Shown piece after piece: positions 13,001 through 24,584 of a stretch of 64,000 nucleotides of DNA. Positions within the stretch are counted from its first letter, which is position 1. Each line of letters starts with the position of its first letter. The notes under the pieces were generated by a model. The model did not search any database and was not told the DNA's origin. It was given only the letters and a program-made list of their open reading frames with translations. Both the position numbers and the translations under genes were made by a program. The stretch is from Sanderia malayensis (Eukaryota > Cnidaria > Scyphozoa > Semaeostomeae > Pelagiidae), in contig RQOL01000824.1 of NCBI GenBank assembly GCA_013076295.1, forward strand, positions 4,154,001 to 4,218,000, given 5' to 3'.

Positions 13001-13327
13001 ATGACTCCACTAAGTCATTTCGGTCAACGACGGTCCACAGAAGCCGAAAGGCGCAAGTTGTAAAATCAATTTTATTTGTGCTACATTCTAAAATTGTCAA
13101 AATAGAGCCTACATACTGTACTATGTGAAAACACAAAATTTGAGATCATGCTTACCATGATCAACATTGAATCTGGCATAACGTTCATCATCATCTAATT
13201 CATCTTTATATGCCTCTTCCTCGTCTCTGAAGGTGGTTTGAAAACATGGAAACAAAAACAAGAACGCGAAGGCTGTTGCAACAAAAACGAACAAATTGCT
13301 TTTACTTCTCGCCATGTAGGTTTTCAT
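7032..13327 (-). CDS. M13 zinc metallopeptidase, neprilysin/endothelin-converting-enzyme type, 18 exons
   Basis: Type II membrane ectopeptidase that cleaves peptide hormones outside the cell. Exons in transcript order: 13156-13327, 12837-12923, 12004-12282, 11620-11879, 11420-11485, 11077-11280, 10820-10953, 10404-10629, 10141-10239, 9925-10002, 9571-9674, 9351-9409, 9183-9234, 8144-8211, 7834-7958, 7440-7604, 7234-7310, 7032-7131. All phases agree and give 784 residues, near the family size. Residues about 10-30 form the signal anchor, followed by an acidic stem. Peptidase_M13_N begins with CLSPEC and [12 protein letters not shown]. The catalytic domain has NAFYS, the zinc motif [14 protein letters not shown] with the third zinc ligand, and the C-terminal C-x-x-W. 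No catalytic residue is missing. The acceptor of exon 7 has a poor pyrimidine tract. The M13 subgroup cannot be decided by eye. Confidence 0.96.
8590..8955 (+). mobile_element. 3' remnant of a LINE with GAT-repeat tail, in an M13 intron
   Basis: The + strand encodes an R-P-K-R-W-W-R-D-D stretch of the kind seen at the end of LINE reverse-transcriptase ORFs (commonly GRPxxRWxDD), then a stop and a GATGATG microsatellite. Only the last few hundred bases survive. A polyhistidine ORF on the other strand is just the reverse of the repeat. Confidence 0.55.
12508..12592 (-). repeat. Degenerate tRNA-derived SINE head in an M13 intron
   Basis: Read on the minus strand it begins GTGGTGTAGCCTAG and later has GAGGCAATGCCTGCAC, closely matching the head of the better SINE at 46610-46824. 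The B box is damaged (GATTTAATCC in place of GGTTCAAATCC). Confidence 0.5.
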
Positions 13328-13682
13328 GACTTAATCTTGATTAAAAGATGACACTGTAGTTTCAATTAATTCACCTTTGACACTCTTAATTCAAGCAAAA
13401 GCACCAGTAGTTTTAAAAGTTACAGATCGACCCAGATAAAGATGACGAAATTGAACATTAACAGAAAATATTGACATTGGGCAGGAAGTTTTGCTATCGA
13501 AATCACCGAGGTATGACAAATTGCATTATTATTTTTCTACAGCCACGTTCAGTTTGGGGGGTTAGATGGAGCAAAAACAACAAAATTGAGATGAGAACTG
13601 AAAACAGAAATGCACTGAGGAATTTTTGTGCCCAAATATCGTTGCAACAATATCTTTATACTCCTTACTTACTCTTAGCAGA

Positions 13683-14076
13683 TTACACGCATTTTTTTTA
13701 TAAGCAACTGCTTTAAAAGCCAGGCAGCACTCGGCAAGGCAAAAAGTTAAGCAATTTTAGTACTGGATTGAAGACTGCCGAGCAATTTGAAAAATTGTAT
13801 TCAGTACTTAACAGGAAATGTGAACTGACACCATCTTATTAACAAGAATAACCTGTGCAAGCGTTATCTGCCCTCAATACTTGTTGAATTTCAATACTTG
13901 CCAATTATCAAACCGTTTTCAGTTTCTTTAACAACAATTTCTAATCTATTTTCAAAAAACACGAACAAAAAGTTAAGCAATTGCTAAGCAATTTTAAGTA
14001 CTCAAATTTGCCTTCCAGCTAAGCAATTTTTAGTACTGAGCCCGAGTTGAAACTGCCTATAAAAAAATGCGTGTAA
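13683..14076. mobile_element. MITE with about 24 bp terminal inverted repeats
   Basis: The ends TTACACGCATTTTTTTTATA and, inverted, TTACACGCATTTTTTTATAG define a 394 bp element without coding capacity. Inside, variants of AAGCAATTTTAGTACT recur three times in the same orientation. Confidence 0.65.
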
Positions 14077-14598
14077 AGCTAAACACAACATTTATTCAAT
14101 CCAAAGGTTTTGGCCCCGGGGTACCCCCACCAAGACCTGACAAGGGGTTCCGATCACAGGCAGAAAGAGCAACACTTAGATGTTAAAAGTTAAAACTAGC
14201 CTCAAATGGTTGTCAGTTTTTGATAAAAACCCAAATAATAGTTTAAGAACCGAAATAAAGCGTGCTCGCTATTGTGTTTTTCGGAAATTCATCTGCTACG
14301 CGTTCACTGTCGCAGATTATAAAATCTTGTCTTTTGAAATATGTCGCAAATCTGAACTGAGCAGTCAATTAGAAGCTTCCCTCTCAGAGAATACTTGAAA
14401 AATCCCCATATGGGAGTCTTATTTCTGTAAACTGGGCAACTTTAATCAAATTGGTAAAACCCTGAAATAGACGGAATCTCCTTGGTAGGCTCTAAAGGGA
14501 GCACCCTCCGGGGAACTTCATTCCGTCCTTTAATAAAAAAATGTTAATTAATGTTGTTGTTGGATACCACGCCACGGCCGTCAGTGGTTTCGGCTGTT

Positions 14599-14645
14599 AG
14601 CCCTTCTCACTGCCCCCCTCACAATTAAGGTTTGTGAGAAGGGCT
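14599..14645. repeat. Hairpin with 12 bp perfect arms
   Basis: AGCCCTTCTCAC at 14599-14610 is followed by its exact reverse complement at 14634-14645, with a C-rich loop. It may be part of an unrecognised small element. Confidence 0.6.
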
Positions 14646-15129
14646 GCTGATAAAATTTGTCCTGACCACTTGTGGCCCATTTTGCCCTCTAATAATATCC
14701 TTTGCAGATCTTTTTATTTTAAATGTATGTCCAAAGTACGCCAGGGGCCAGGGTTCTTTACAAGAAGTTTTTGAAAATTTCCACATACACCAGTACTTCT
14801 TCATTTCTAATTCTATTTTTCCATTTGATGTTCACTCAAAAATCCACAAAAAGAATCTTCCTGCCCGTCTTGTTTTGATAAAACTTATACAATTCATCAC
14901 CCTTATTAGGCATACTGCATTTTGAATAAACATATCTGAGATTATATAGCATTTATATTGCATATTGCATCTATCAAATGTTGATATGGTTGCACACATA
15001 ACCATGGCAAGGTATATACCACACTCTACAAAAACATAATGCAACTAATACAATAATATATCAACCAAAAATGAATACAAATCCAGTTAATCGTAACAGT
15101 TTCAATTTCATTGAGTTTAACTCTTAGAG

Positions 15130-18100
15130 TTAATTACTTACAGGAACACTTTTCTCACTCACTGTTAAATCCAAAACACGAGTAACTGGCAGTTTGTCAA
15201 TATCTTTGTCACAAACAAAGCCAGTGGTTTCATCCAATTTCATCTGTTGTACACTTTCCTTGACCTTTTTCAACTGTATGGTTTTCTGGATGACTTCAAA
15301 GAGACAATTTCCACGGACAAAATCATTGTCAACAAGATTTACCAAACAATATGTGTCATGAATTGTATTTATTATTTGCTTTGAGGATGAGCTTTCAGGG
15401 TAAATATCTGACCAGTGTTGTAGCCATAGAGAGAATGCCTCATCCTAAAATATGGAGGAAAGAGAAATGTTACCTCATGCGTGCACTGTACTTTACAGGT
15501 GTACAAAATGTAATGAGAATATGATGTCAGATGCAAAAGCTCAGCATACCTTCCAGAAATTGAAACTAATTGGGTCCACCACTGTTGGTTGCATAATTTC
15601 CTTACCAGGAAATACTCCCCATGTGACAGCAATGGGGGAATAGCGATCAGCATTTGTTTCATCTAAGACACCCTAAAAATTAAAACATACCTATTTACAA
15701 AACAAACATCACCAACTGATCATAATTTTAGAACAAAAAAATGTTCAAAATATATACAGTGATTGATAACTTTTGTTTACCTCTTCATCCACTATGTGAA
15801 AATTGACTTGAGGGAATTCCTTGAGAACTTCACGTAAACATTCTATGTTATCTTTGCTCGTAAAGAACTCTAGATAAGCCTGTAAGATTTAAACAAAAAC
15901 ATTGGTTAATTTAGAAAGCACCCAGGTAATATTTTAAGTTGATTATATTCTTAATAGTCTAGAAGTAGTAGAAACTACCTTTTGGTAAATGTATCCACCA
16001 ACACCTCCCCAACCAACAATTGGATCAGTTGATGGTGCACCATTCACATTAGGTTGACTGTTGATTGTCAAAAATCCACTCTTATTGATTTCTGCAAGAG
16101 ATGTTTGCAGGACTGAAGTCTCTGGAGCAAGATCATCATCACTCCATGGTAAAGATTTTACCTAGAAAAAGTTAGAATAATAAGAATTAATTTGCATAAA
16201 AGTCATAGGTAGTCAATGGTAAAAAAATCATAAATTCAAAATGACAAGTTACAAGAATTACAAAAACACTGCAATGAGAGAAAATATTTACAATTTTATC
16301 AACACAAAGAGCAATAAAAGTATGAAAACAAAGAATAAAATACCAAAAGCAATAAATTAAGACAATTACTTTGTTCCCAGAGCTGTTGAGCTTTCCTGTG
16401 ATATAACAAACAAATATATCCCAGACATCATGCACAGATGATAATTCTGATCCCCACATGTTTTTCAATTGATCCTTGTTCTTTGGGCTTCTCAAATAAA
16501 ACAAATGGTGATCTGATAGTTCATTAAATGATGGTGCTGATGAATTACCCCATCTCCCATTTGGGTATTCATCCCAATCTGAAGTTCTATACACGTAGCT
16601 TTTCGGTCTTGTTGACCAGAAAATTGGCCTGACGTCTTCTTGGAATCTTTTTGTATGTGCAGATGTTTTCCAAGGAAGAGGTCTTTGGTGAATATCTTCC
16701 AGCCAGATACCAAGTCTTTGTAATACTTCTTTGGTGGCCAACTCCCTGTTAAGCGTGTAGAAATGCAAACCAGGAACCTTGAAGCAAACAATATTTACAT
16801 CAATAGTGTATTCTTTCTTCTTCTTTTTTAGTGTATTCAATATTTACATCAATAGAAAATTAAGCAGTTTACCTCCCCAGATGCCAATAACTGCTTGCAT
16901 AAATTGACAGCAAATTTTACACCAAACTGTCTTATCGCATTGTCATCATCTTTTATTGGTTCTAATTCTTCAAGTAAATAGTTTGGAATTTCAAGTTTTG
17001 ATAGCTTTGCAAGCTGTCGCAATGATGCATATCCCTAAAGCAAATGAGTTTAAACAACAATATCAATTGGCAATAATTGTAACATATATCAAGGCCTGGT
17101 CACACTACACTGTAGATAATAAATTAGATATTCCTAATTTAGAAACGCTAAAAACGAAAACAGTTATCTTATAGTGTATACCCGCCATTTAGATAATAAT
17201 TTAGATAATACAGTTTAAGCATCATGCTCCACTCATGATGCTTAAACTGTAACATTGACAACATCTTATCATACATTTCTTGTTATTTATTTTCATACAA
17301 TTCAGATGGGTTGTGCCATTACTCAAGTTATACAGTATTTTTACCCAAAGGCAAAAACATATGCAAGAATGGGACAATAAATGAAGTAAAAAAGTTTTCA
17401 TTTTATTCATCAAGACTTCACAGCACGAGTTGACAGTGTGCTTCTTGCTGCTAATTGGAATTTAGATATCTTACGCTATGTTACACATATAGAACCAATA
17501 GTAGCCCTATTTACACTATAAATGTTAACCCCGGTTAACATGACCTGGGTTCAACCTGGGTTAACTTTTGTAGTGTAAATAGGGCTTATCAGACAGGTTA
17601 TTTGTGGTATGTCTGGAAGAATATTTAATTTATAATCTCCAGTGTAAACCTTTACAGATAAACTTGAAATAAATGAATAAAAAAAGGTGAATAGGAAATT
17701 TAAATAAAGAAAACTCTGTACCTGGATAGGCATGATTCCTGGTAAAATTGGCACGGTAATTCCAATATTTCTGCAATCACGTACATATTTAAGGAATTCA
17801 TCAGCTTCAAAAAAGAGTTGTGAAATGATAAAGTCAGCACCAGCATCTACTTTCACCTTCAAGTACTTCAAATCTTCTTCATACGAATGGCTGTCTGGAT
17901 GACCCTGAGGATAACCTGAAAATAGCAGCATAATTACACATTCTAACAATTATAAAATAATGCAAGTCTGAAACATAGATATTGTGTGGCCTGAAAAGGT
18001 TATGCATTACCTGCCACACAAATGGTGAAATAGTCACCATAATGCTCACGAATAAGCTTGACCATATCACTTCCATAGCTCAAGCTATCATCATAGACCT

Positions 18101-18774
18101 TCCAATCTTCACCATTCACAGGGTCTGTAGGCAAAAATGACAATCACCATAATATAGATATGCATGCCAAAAAAGTCTTGCGAAATGAGGCAGTATCCAT
18201 ATTATAAAATTCAAGTTGTTTGGCTACCAAAATTTGAAAAATTGGCTAAAGCATTCATTCTGTTGTCTCTATCGGCACAAGTAGGTTCAATGCCGCATTC
18301 TTCCAGATATATTCTCTAGCTGTGAAAGTTTAGCAATTGCTTACCTCCTCGAAGTGCAAGGATATTTCGCAAGCCAAGGTTTTTAGCCTTCTGCAAATTT
18401 CGAAGTACCTGGTCTTTAGTGATGTTTGCACATGTCATATGAAGCATTGTTTCAATACCACAGTAGTTAGCAGCAACACTGGCAATAGTAGTGGAGCTTG
18501 TTTCTTTATCACCAGCAGGGTCTCCAGCTGGATGCCATGTGACATCACAAAATAATGGATTGCCTCTGTTTAGTCTGTCAAATTTGGCAATCAGATTCAC
18601 AGCTCCATTTGGGGTCCTTGGAGGGAAGAACTCCAAAGAGAAGAAAACCTCTTTCTTTGAAATCTTGTCATTAATTCTTTTTATAAGTGAGGGGTATTGT
18701 GCAGCATGTTCTTGCTTTGGGTTGCCATTATTAAATTCATTTGAGTGCACATCGTAAACAGCATTAAAAGCCAT
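15130..18774 (-). CDS. MTHFR: Methylenetetrahydrofolate reductase, 9 exons
   Basis: Reduces 5,10-methylene-THF to 5-methyl-THF with NADPH and FAD, feeding homocysteine remethylation. Exons in transcript order: 18345-18774, 18011-18124, 17722-17915, 16873-17034, 16370-16777, 15979-16161, 15781-15879, 15550-15672, 15130-15444; phases agree and give 675 residues (human 656). The catalytic TIM barrel (to about residue 350) has SLEFFPPRT with the catalytic glutamate, HMTCAN, and NILALRGG. The regulatory SAM-binding domain has [48 protein letters not shown] and FLVNLVDN-type motifs. The start is the first ATG of the frame; there is no long serine-rich N-terminus. A small MITE sits in intron 3. Confidence 0.98.
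17210..17250. repeat. 17 bp perfect inverted repeat (hairpin) in MTHFR intron 3
   Basis: ACAGTTTAAGCATCATG at 17210-17226 is followed after 7 bases by its exact reverse complement. It may be the end of a decayed element beginning near 17090. Confidence 0.6.
17503..17586. mobile_element. Tiny MITE, AGCCCTATTTACAC family, in MTHFR intron 3
   Basis: An 84 bp sequence with mirrored ends AGCCCTATTTACACTA and TAGTGTAAATAGGGCT and GGTTAAC-type palindromes inside. The longer element at 50307-50655 has the same ends and the same kind of inner palindromes. Confidence 0.65.
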
Positions 18775-20310
18775 GAGCAACAGGATAAATAGTTAGATGA
18801 CAAACCAAGCAAAATTATGATCAGAAGATTCTAAAATAAAGAAATAAAAAGACATTACTGTCAATCCATCCTCTAATTGCCCTCCCCCAACCGCAACCAA
18901 CATCCACAAATACTATCAACAATAAATAGGTAAGCCCCCCAGCTAGCTAATTCAAGGAATTTTGTTACCATAATACAGTAAAAACAGGAATATAAGTACC
19001 TACAACTTTGACAAACAGGCTATTGCTAAAACACAATTATATTTATTTATTCTATTGTTATGAGCAGATGTATCATGCGGGTTCTTAATCCACTGGTTCT
19101 TATGCGGACTTTTTAATACTGTATCTGAAATATCTAAATACCAACAGCCATCCAATCTTTAATTGCTTAAAATATAGCATATTTGTGCATTTGGATATCA
19201 GGCAAAGCTTAAATAATAAAATAAAATGCCATGTCATTTCATGAGTAACTCTACGACGCTATTTGTACTTTCCTTCGCTTTCATTGACAATTGACACCCT
19301 GGCCCAGGGCCTAACCAGTTTTCCCAGATGCAATCCTGGTGGATAATCATAATGGAGTGAAACTTTACCTACCTTTAATCTTTAGATAAATCTTTAATTC
19401 TTCAATGAAAGTGATTAAATTTGTTATGAATATAATATAAACGACACGGGCCAGTATTAGAGATTAATTTTACGAATTCGTGAGACCACGCCAAAACTTG
19501 TGGTCGAAATCAAGAAAAAAGAAATAATAATCCCGTCCCGATCAGCGACAACGATGGTGTGTGCGTTGCGTGTGGTGGTTGGTTGAGTTCTAAATTTTCT
19601 TCATGTAAAAATCCCAATACTCGCACGAATATACTTTAACAACGTATTTTCTCTGTTCGGCACCCAACTCTCTTTTAACTGCCCCCTCCAATAAGCGCCC
19701 AAACTAAAATGAAAAGTGCAAAATAAGCGCTCTCTCTATTAACCACCCAGGACTGTTGATATATTTTTTCCATTTATACTGCATCGACCACAAAATTTCA
19801 ATGTAGCAAAAATCATCAGATCTTGTCAAGACTGTTCGTACAAAGTACCTGACTTGAAGGTGAAATTTAAGCAAGTTATACAGTGGAATCCGGCTATAAC
19901 GAGCCCCGTTTATAACGAGCTTCCCCAGGCCCGTCGAGAGCCAGCTCGGGCCCTGGGGCTATAAACAAACAAGGGGCTGTGTTGTAATTGCTTTGCGTTA
20001 GCAAAACTTTTCAGAACAAAAAGAAAAAAACAGATAAAATAAAAATAGCAATGAAAAAATTGACATCAAGTGGCAGTTATAGACTTTGCTTTGTGATGTT
20101 TCATTGTTAAACATGCTTGAGCGTTTTTTCCTGTTGAAATCTATTAGATCAATAACTGTTGTCATCCTGTAAACTGTTTTTTGGAACAATATAGTTTGCC
20201 ACTTAAGCGCGAATACTCGAGGGAGGCCCCAACAGACATTCTGGCCCATCTTTGTTTAGGCCGGGAATTCCATGTACGTGACTGAATTTTTGCCTGACCT
20301 CAACTTTTAT
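18775..20310. other. Region upstream of MTHFR
   Basis: Contains the MTHFR promoter and 5' UTR somewhere upstream of 18774. Near 19680-19760 is a decayed copy of the 'AATAAGCGCCC' element family. At 19881-19960 is a possible transposon end and hairpin. No coding sequence is recognised. Confidence 0.4.
19881..19960. repeat. Possible pogo-like transposon end with GC-rich hairpin
   Basis: CAGTGGAATCCGGCTATAAC resembles pogo/Tigger-type terminal repeats as I remember them. It is followed by TATAACGAG repeats and a hairpin formed by CCCCAGGCCCG and CGGGCCCTGGGG. No partner end was found, so it is at most a solo end. Confidence 0.35.
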
Positions 20311-20614
20311 TGCTGATTCCTACTAAATCGACCCTGTAGATTTCAAATCCAAGATGGGTCACTTTCGTTTTTGACCGGAAGTGTCTTAATTTGATGACGT
20401 CATAAAACAACGATTTTCTCCATTCTACCTGCAATTTCTTGGTTTCCTTACACCCATTTTCAAAAATACTTACATATTTAGATTCAGCGCAACGTGGGTT
20501 ATTGACTGATATACATTTTATCAATATTTACCGATGTTGCTATTTTTAGAAATGACGTCATCATGGCCTAAAAACGATGTTTTGCTTTGATTTTACTTAT
20601 TTTTTGCTACCAAC
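20311..20614 (+). repeat. Left copy of a 300 bp inverted repeat bounding the 20.3-28.7 kb block
   Basis: Matches the reverse complement of 28424-28733 over its whole length with about one difference per 15-20 bases. Shared words include TGACGTCATAAAACAACGAT, CGCAACGTGGG and ATGACGTCATCATGGCC. The inner edge is GCTACCAACATG in both copies; outside the edge near 20311 similarity fades. It holds two TGACGTCA palindromes (CRE/ATF-type sites). Confidence 0.85.
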
Positions 20615-20788
20615 ATGGTTCTTGATACAGATACAGAAATGTATTCCTTCGTGTGGAAGCATTGTTAACACTTGTTTTTAGGTGACTGGGTCTATCCTGA
20701 TGTCAAACACGTGATCGTAGCAATAAAAATTCTAATTACATTTTTCTAAACCTATCATACCCATCCATATATATACAAGTATTGTGGT

Positions 20789-21308
20789 TTAAGACATCCA
20801 GTCAAACTCGTCGCTTTCCAAATCGCTATCACTGCTCGAGGAATCACTAAAAAATATATAATCTAGCTCCTTGCTCTCTGCAGATATCTCAATAGCGGGC
20901 TCTTCTTCACTATCTGAATATTTCGCAGTACGCTCACGGGTGCTTGTTGCTGCTCTTGTTTTCCGCGTTCGTCGTCGTTTCGGAGCGGGAGGGGCTGGTT
21001 GTCCCGTTTCTTCATTTTCAGATGATAGGGCTGAAGACACTGCAATTGTTGATGGAATTTGTTCACCTAAAATATAATGTCTCTGTAAGGTACGATACAA
21101 ATGAATTTTTTTTAAAATGTCGAATAGGAGTAATCAATTGACACAGAGATGCATTAATTAAAAAGACCAACAACTCACCCGTGAACCAAACAGGCTCTAC
21201 CAAACTTTTTTCGACGTCAATAGTCCAACCGTTGTCCTCGAGAGATATGGATTGAACAGACTTTTCTGCAAATCTCAACCAATGGTAAACTTGATAATGG
21301 ACAGTCAA
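20789..21308 (-). pseudogene. C-terminal part of a probable mobile-element ORF, 2 exons
   Basis: Two segments join at a good GTGAGT...TTTTAG intron (donor after 21178, acceptor before 21066). The upper segment contains HYQVYHWLRF and a GW...PVWFTG stretch; the lower one is a low-complexity tail with a PKRRRTRKT basic run and an acidic-serine C-terminus ending DEFDWMS. No start codon or upstream domain is attached here. The piece at 27861-28440 looks like the part that should precede it. I recall similar ORFs recurring in cnidarian genomes, but cannot name the family. Confidence 0.45.
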
Positions 21309-21606
21309 TGTTCTTCAGCTGCAAGTACGCTGTCCTTGCTTTACCAAATCTTGCTTCTGCGCATGTGCCGCCCTGCTTGTCGACGATGTTTCAGAAATTG
21401 GGTACAAGGGTACAATAAAACTATTCACAGATCGAGGCAAAGTAAAAACTTGCATCTCAAACAATTCTTGAATAAATAATACGCAACTCAATTACAAACT
21501 ACATCCATGATAAAGGCTCGAGCTCGCCAATTTACTGTTAAAAGGTAATTAATAGTTAGCTGAATAAACAAACTAACATAGTTCAGACTTATATTTAATC
21601 AACATT

Positions 21607-22605
21607 TCAACGAAGACAAAAAAAGGACACAATTCTTCTGATGATTGACCTTTGACGAGGAGATCTTGGCAATCTCAACGAATCGATTTCTTCTTGCCGC
21701 TCAAAATTCTCCTTTTGCAGCTCAAAGATCATCTCCTTTTGATGTTGTAATTTTATGCAGTTATCTGCTCTTCTTTTCTTGTATTTTTCAATCTGATCAA
21801 CCAAATGATTCTTATATTTTCTTCTCTCTAGATCTTCTTTGAATAACTTGTCTTTTTCTTCTCGCAAAGCTTTCTCTTGGACAATAACTCGCAGTCCATC
21901 ATTTTTCAACATTTGCAATTTGTCTCCTAAAGCATTCGCCTTAGACTTACGACCTAAAAATTCTTCAAATAACTCCATTTTTTTTGCCATAAAGAGCTTT
22001 CTCTGCACCGTATAGCGCTGGCTCCCTTGAAGCAACAATTGCTTCAAGAAAATTTGGTTCTTTGAGCCAACTTGGTTGTTTTGGAATCTCTCTGTATTTA
22101 TATCGCATATTTCTTTGTTCTTTTCCCAAAGAACTCGTTGCTTCTCTTTCAGGGTCGATTCCTCGGCTACAACTTTCTCCTTTGTCTGGAGAATGTAATT
22201 TCTCGCAATCTCTAGGTGAGCCAATATGGTATTGATTTGCCCACGATATTTTGCCTGAAAGTAAAAAGAAAACAAAATATTATATAATCAATGTCAATTT
22301 ATTGATAGTCAAAATTGGATAACCCAAACTGAAATTAAACAAAAACAAGTAACAAATTCTTAAATTCTTACTTCCAATGTTGCCGTGTATGACTGTCGTC
22401 TGACAGACTTTCCTGTTTGATAATCGGCCAAAGTCTGTCGTAAGCTTGCTGCCTTTCTGCAAAAAAGGACGAAAAGTTTAAACACAGTGAAACAAATAAC
22501 ATATTACATGGCGAATAATGTAATAAACAAAAAATATACTTACTCAACAAGTCTGTCGTAATTCACTTGGTTATTCGAGGAACCATTTGGATAAGACCCA
22601 GACAT
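21607..22605 (-). CDS. Coiled-coil protein of unknown function, 3 exons
   Basis: Exons: 22544-22605, 22372-22456, 21607-22254, giving 264 residues with matching phases. After a short polar N-terminus (MSGSYPNGSS) it is almost entirely charged helix rich in K, E, Q and L from about residue 60 to 245, predicted to form coiled coil. The tail has RSPRQRS and a short hydrophobic end (FFCLR). I do not recognise the family; length and layout resemble small cilium- or centrosome-type CCDC proteins, which is only a guess. The frame is intact although it lies inside a repeat-rich block flanked by inverted repeats. It starts at the first ATG of exon 1. Confidence 0.75.
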
Positions 22606-23298
22606 TATGAGTTCAAATGCCAAACAAAACTAACTAAATAACTAAATTGAACTATGTAAACTGAAAACTTCGAACTTTGAACGTAACTTCGTGAACTGAA
22701 AACAGTATGTGAACGTCAATTTGAGAAAACAACTAACTTTTGAATGAAATAATGTCGCGATTTATATTCTCTCATTTGTTAAACCATTGTGACGTCTCTT
22801 TGATTAACAATTAAAAATTACGTCACAAATGGAATCAAACATTCTTTGCGATTCGATTTTCGAAAATTACCTTCTCCCAACTCTCAAACGTTAAGTAAAA
22901 ATAAATAAAAAAATTCCAAGAAAATAATTTCATGAAAATGACAAACACAAAAACAGGTGACTTGAAAATCCATATGCTGAAAAAATCTTGCAACAAATGA
23001 GTAAACGCATCGCATGCTAACATGTTAGGGAGGTGCAAGACAGCAATTACTGTTGCATTTTCTGGGGGTTGATTATCAGGCAAGGGGCGAAGTAAACTGA
23101 AATAAAATCTTATGTACATACCTACGAATGCCTTTGAAGTAGGGTAGTGTCGTGGGGTGGTTTTCTGTCTTTGAACTTCCACCGCCAGACGTGGGGTACG
23201 GCACTCAGTATGTCGGTAGAGTCTTGGTGCTGCTAAGATCAGTGACTTCTTTCAGACTTCAACAGAGATAGACACAGGTTTGCCTTCTATCTTTTAAT

Positions 23299-23395
23299 GG
23301 TGGGTTGCCGTACCCACTCTACCAACAACTTAGTTGGTGGGCGGCAGTACCCACTGTACCAACGTTAAGTTGGTGGGCTGCCGTACCCACTCTAC
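23299..23395. repeat. Tandem repeat, about 36 bp unit, 2.7 copies
   Basis: Units start with GGTGGG at 23299, 23336 and 23372 and share GCCGTACCCACTCTACCAAC with few changes. Each full unit also contains a small palindrome (CCAACAACTTAGTTGG type). Confidence 0.8.
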
Positions 23396-24039
23396 GACAA
23401 TTTTAATGAAAACTCGAGCTACATATATTTCCTTTATCTTATAAATAATTTAAAGTGTTCATCTTCATCTTCTGTTGTAATGGGCATATCCCATGGCGAT
23501 ATCCCAGGTTACTTTTAGGGTACCATTCTGTTTCTCTTCATGGATGGCCATATCTTCATTGGTTTCACACCTTTTGCCCATGACGGTATAATATTCAGTG
23601 AGTAAACTCATTACTTCACTGATTACAAATTTTGTTTACGCAGCCTCGCTATGGTGGCATTTCTCATCACCAGCGGGAATTTATCTCTTTATAATATAAT
23701 ATTCTTTAATTCATATAATCTCGTTAGAGCCCTTTACGACACTTATTTTAAAGTGCAATAATACGTCTTCGCATATTTTTATAAAGGGTCTCATAACAGT
23801 AGTTAAACCACTGATCAACGTTAGTGCTGTTTGTGCATCCTAAAAAATATAAAAATCATTTAGTAAAATAACACGGGATGTTGCAATCTCGAGTTTATTA
23901 AAACTCAGCCGAAATTATTCAATAGTGAAAAAGTATTAAAATTTATTTTAAAATATTCATTTCATTCTTTAAAATCAAGTTAAAATATATACAACAATAA
24001 AAAACTCTAAAATAACAGCTCCTAAAACTATATTGACAA

Positions 24040-24190
24040 AATTAAAAAGAAGAAGAAAAAAAAAATTAAAATTGAAATAAAAAAATAAAATTAAATTAAA
24101 ATAATTAAAATTAAATAAAATATAAAACAATTTTGTTTTATAATTAATTTTGTTTGTTGTGTTGATATTTTATAATTAAATTAAAATTTA
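24040..24190. repeat. A/T-rich low-complexity tract
   Basis: Mostly short A and T runs (AAATTAAAATT-type) with almost no C or G. No gene or structure beyond composition. Confidence 0.7.
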
Positions 24191-24584
24191 TTGAGTCCCA
24201 ATCCTAAACCTTTTACTGAATATACAATCGATACCTCTTCCAGATCACACAGTTGCTGGTCTTTCTAACTTGATGTATTAAGCAAACTCGACTTCTGAAG
24301 ACCAACAACTCCACTCTCTTCGTAAATATTTTCTTTCTCCGAAATTTCCTGCCACAAACAAAGCCACAAGCTTTAGCAGGATGGACCCTCGTATAATTAC
24401 CAATATATGCTTGTTAGCTTGAAATATCCAAGAACTCGAGATCCAAGGTTCGGGTATAATCTTCTTTCAAATGAAAACTTCCATATGAAGAGAGCAAATC
24501 GCAGCATAATGCGGCACTCATAATTCTTTGTCTTTTCTCAAAAATGTTTGCTTTTTCTTGAAGATGCTTCAATAAATCAATAAA

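Larger units (their letters stand above)
13328..15129. other. Gap between the M13 gene and MTHFR
   Basis: Contains the M13 promoter region (13328-13500), a MITE (13683-14076) and a hairpin (14599-14645). The short ORFs here show no recognisable domain. A CCCCGGGGTACCCCC motif lies near 14114. Confidence 0.4.
22606..24584. other. Repeat-rich gap
   Basis: Contains the promoter side of the coiled-coil gene, an isolated exon-like minus-strand segment (about 22990-23110, LPDNQPPENATVIAVLHLPN) preceded by TTTCAG, a tandem repeat at 23299-23395, and an A/T-only low-complexity tract at about 24040-24190. Confidence 0.4.

Noticed and set aside
21310..21480. Possible LINE reverse-transcriptase tail (ARFGKARTAYLQLKNI) on the minus strand
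   Set aside because: The match to LINE ends is short and no neighbouring RT motif is found, so it is not called.
23299..23395. CRISPR-like spacing of short repeats
   Set aside because: Units are directly adjacent without unique spacers, and this is an animal genome; it is a simple tandem repeat.
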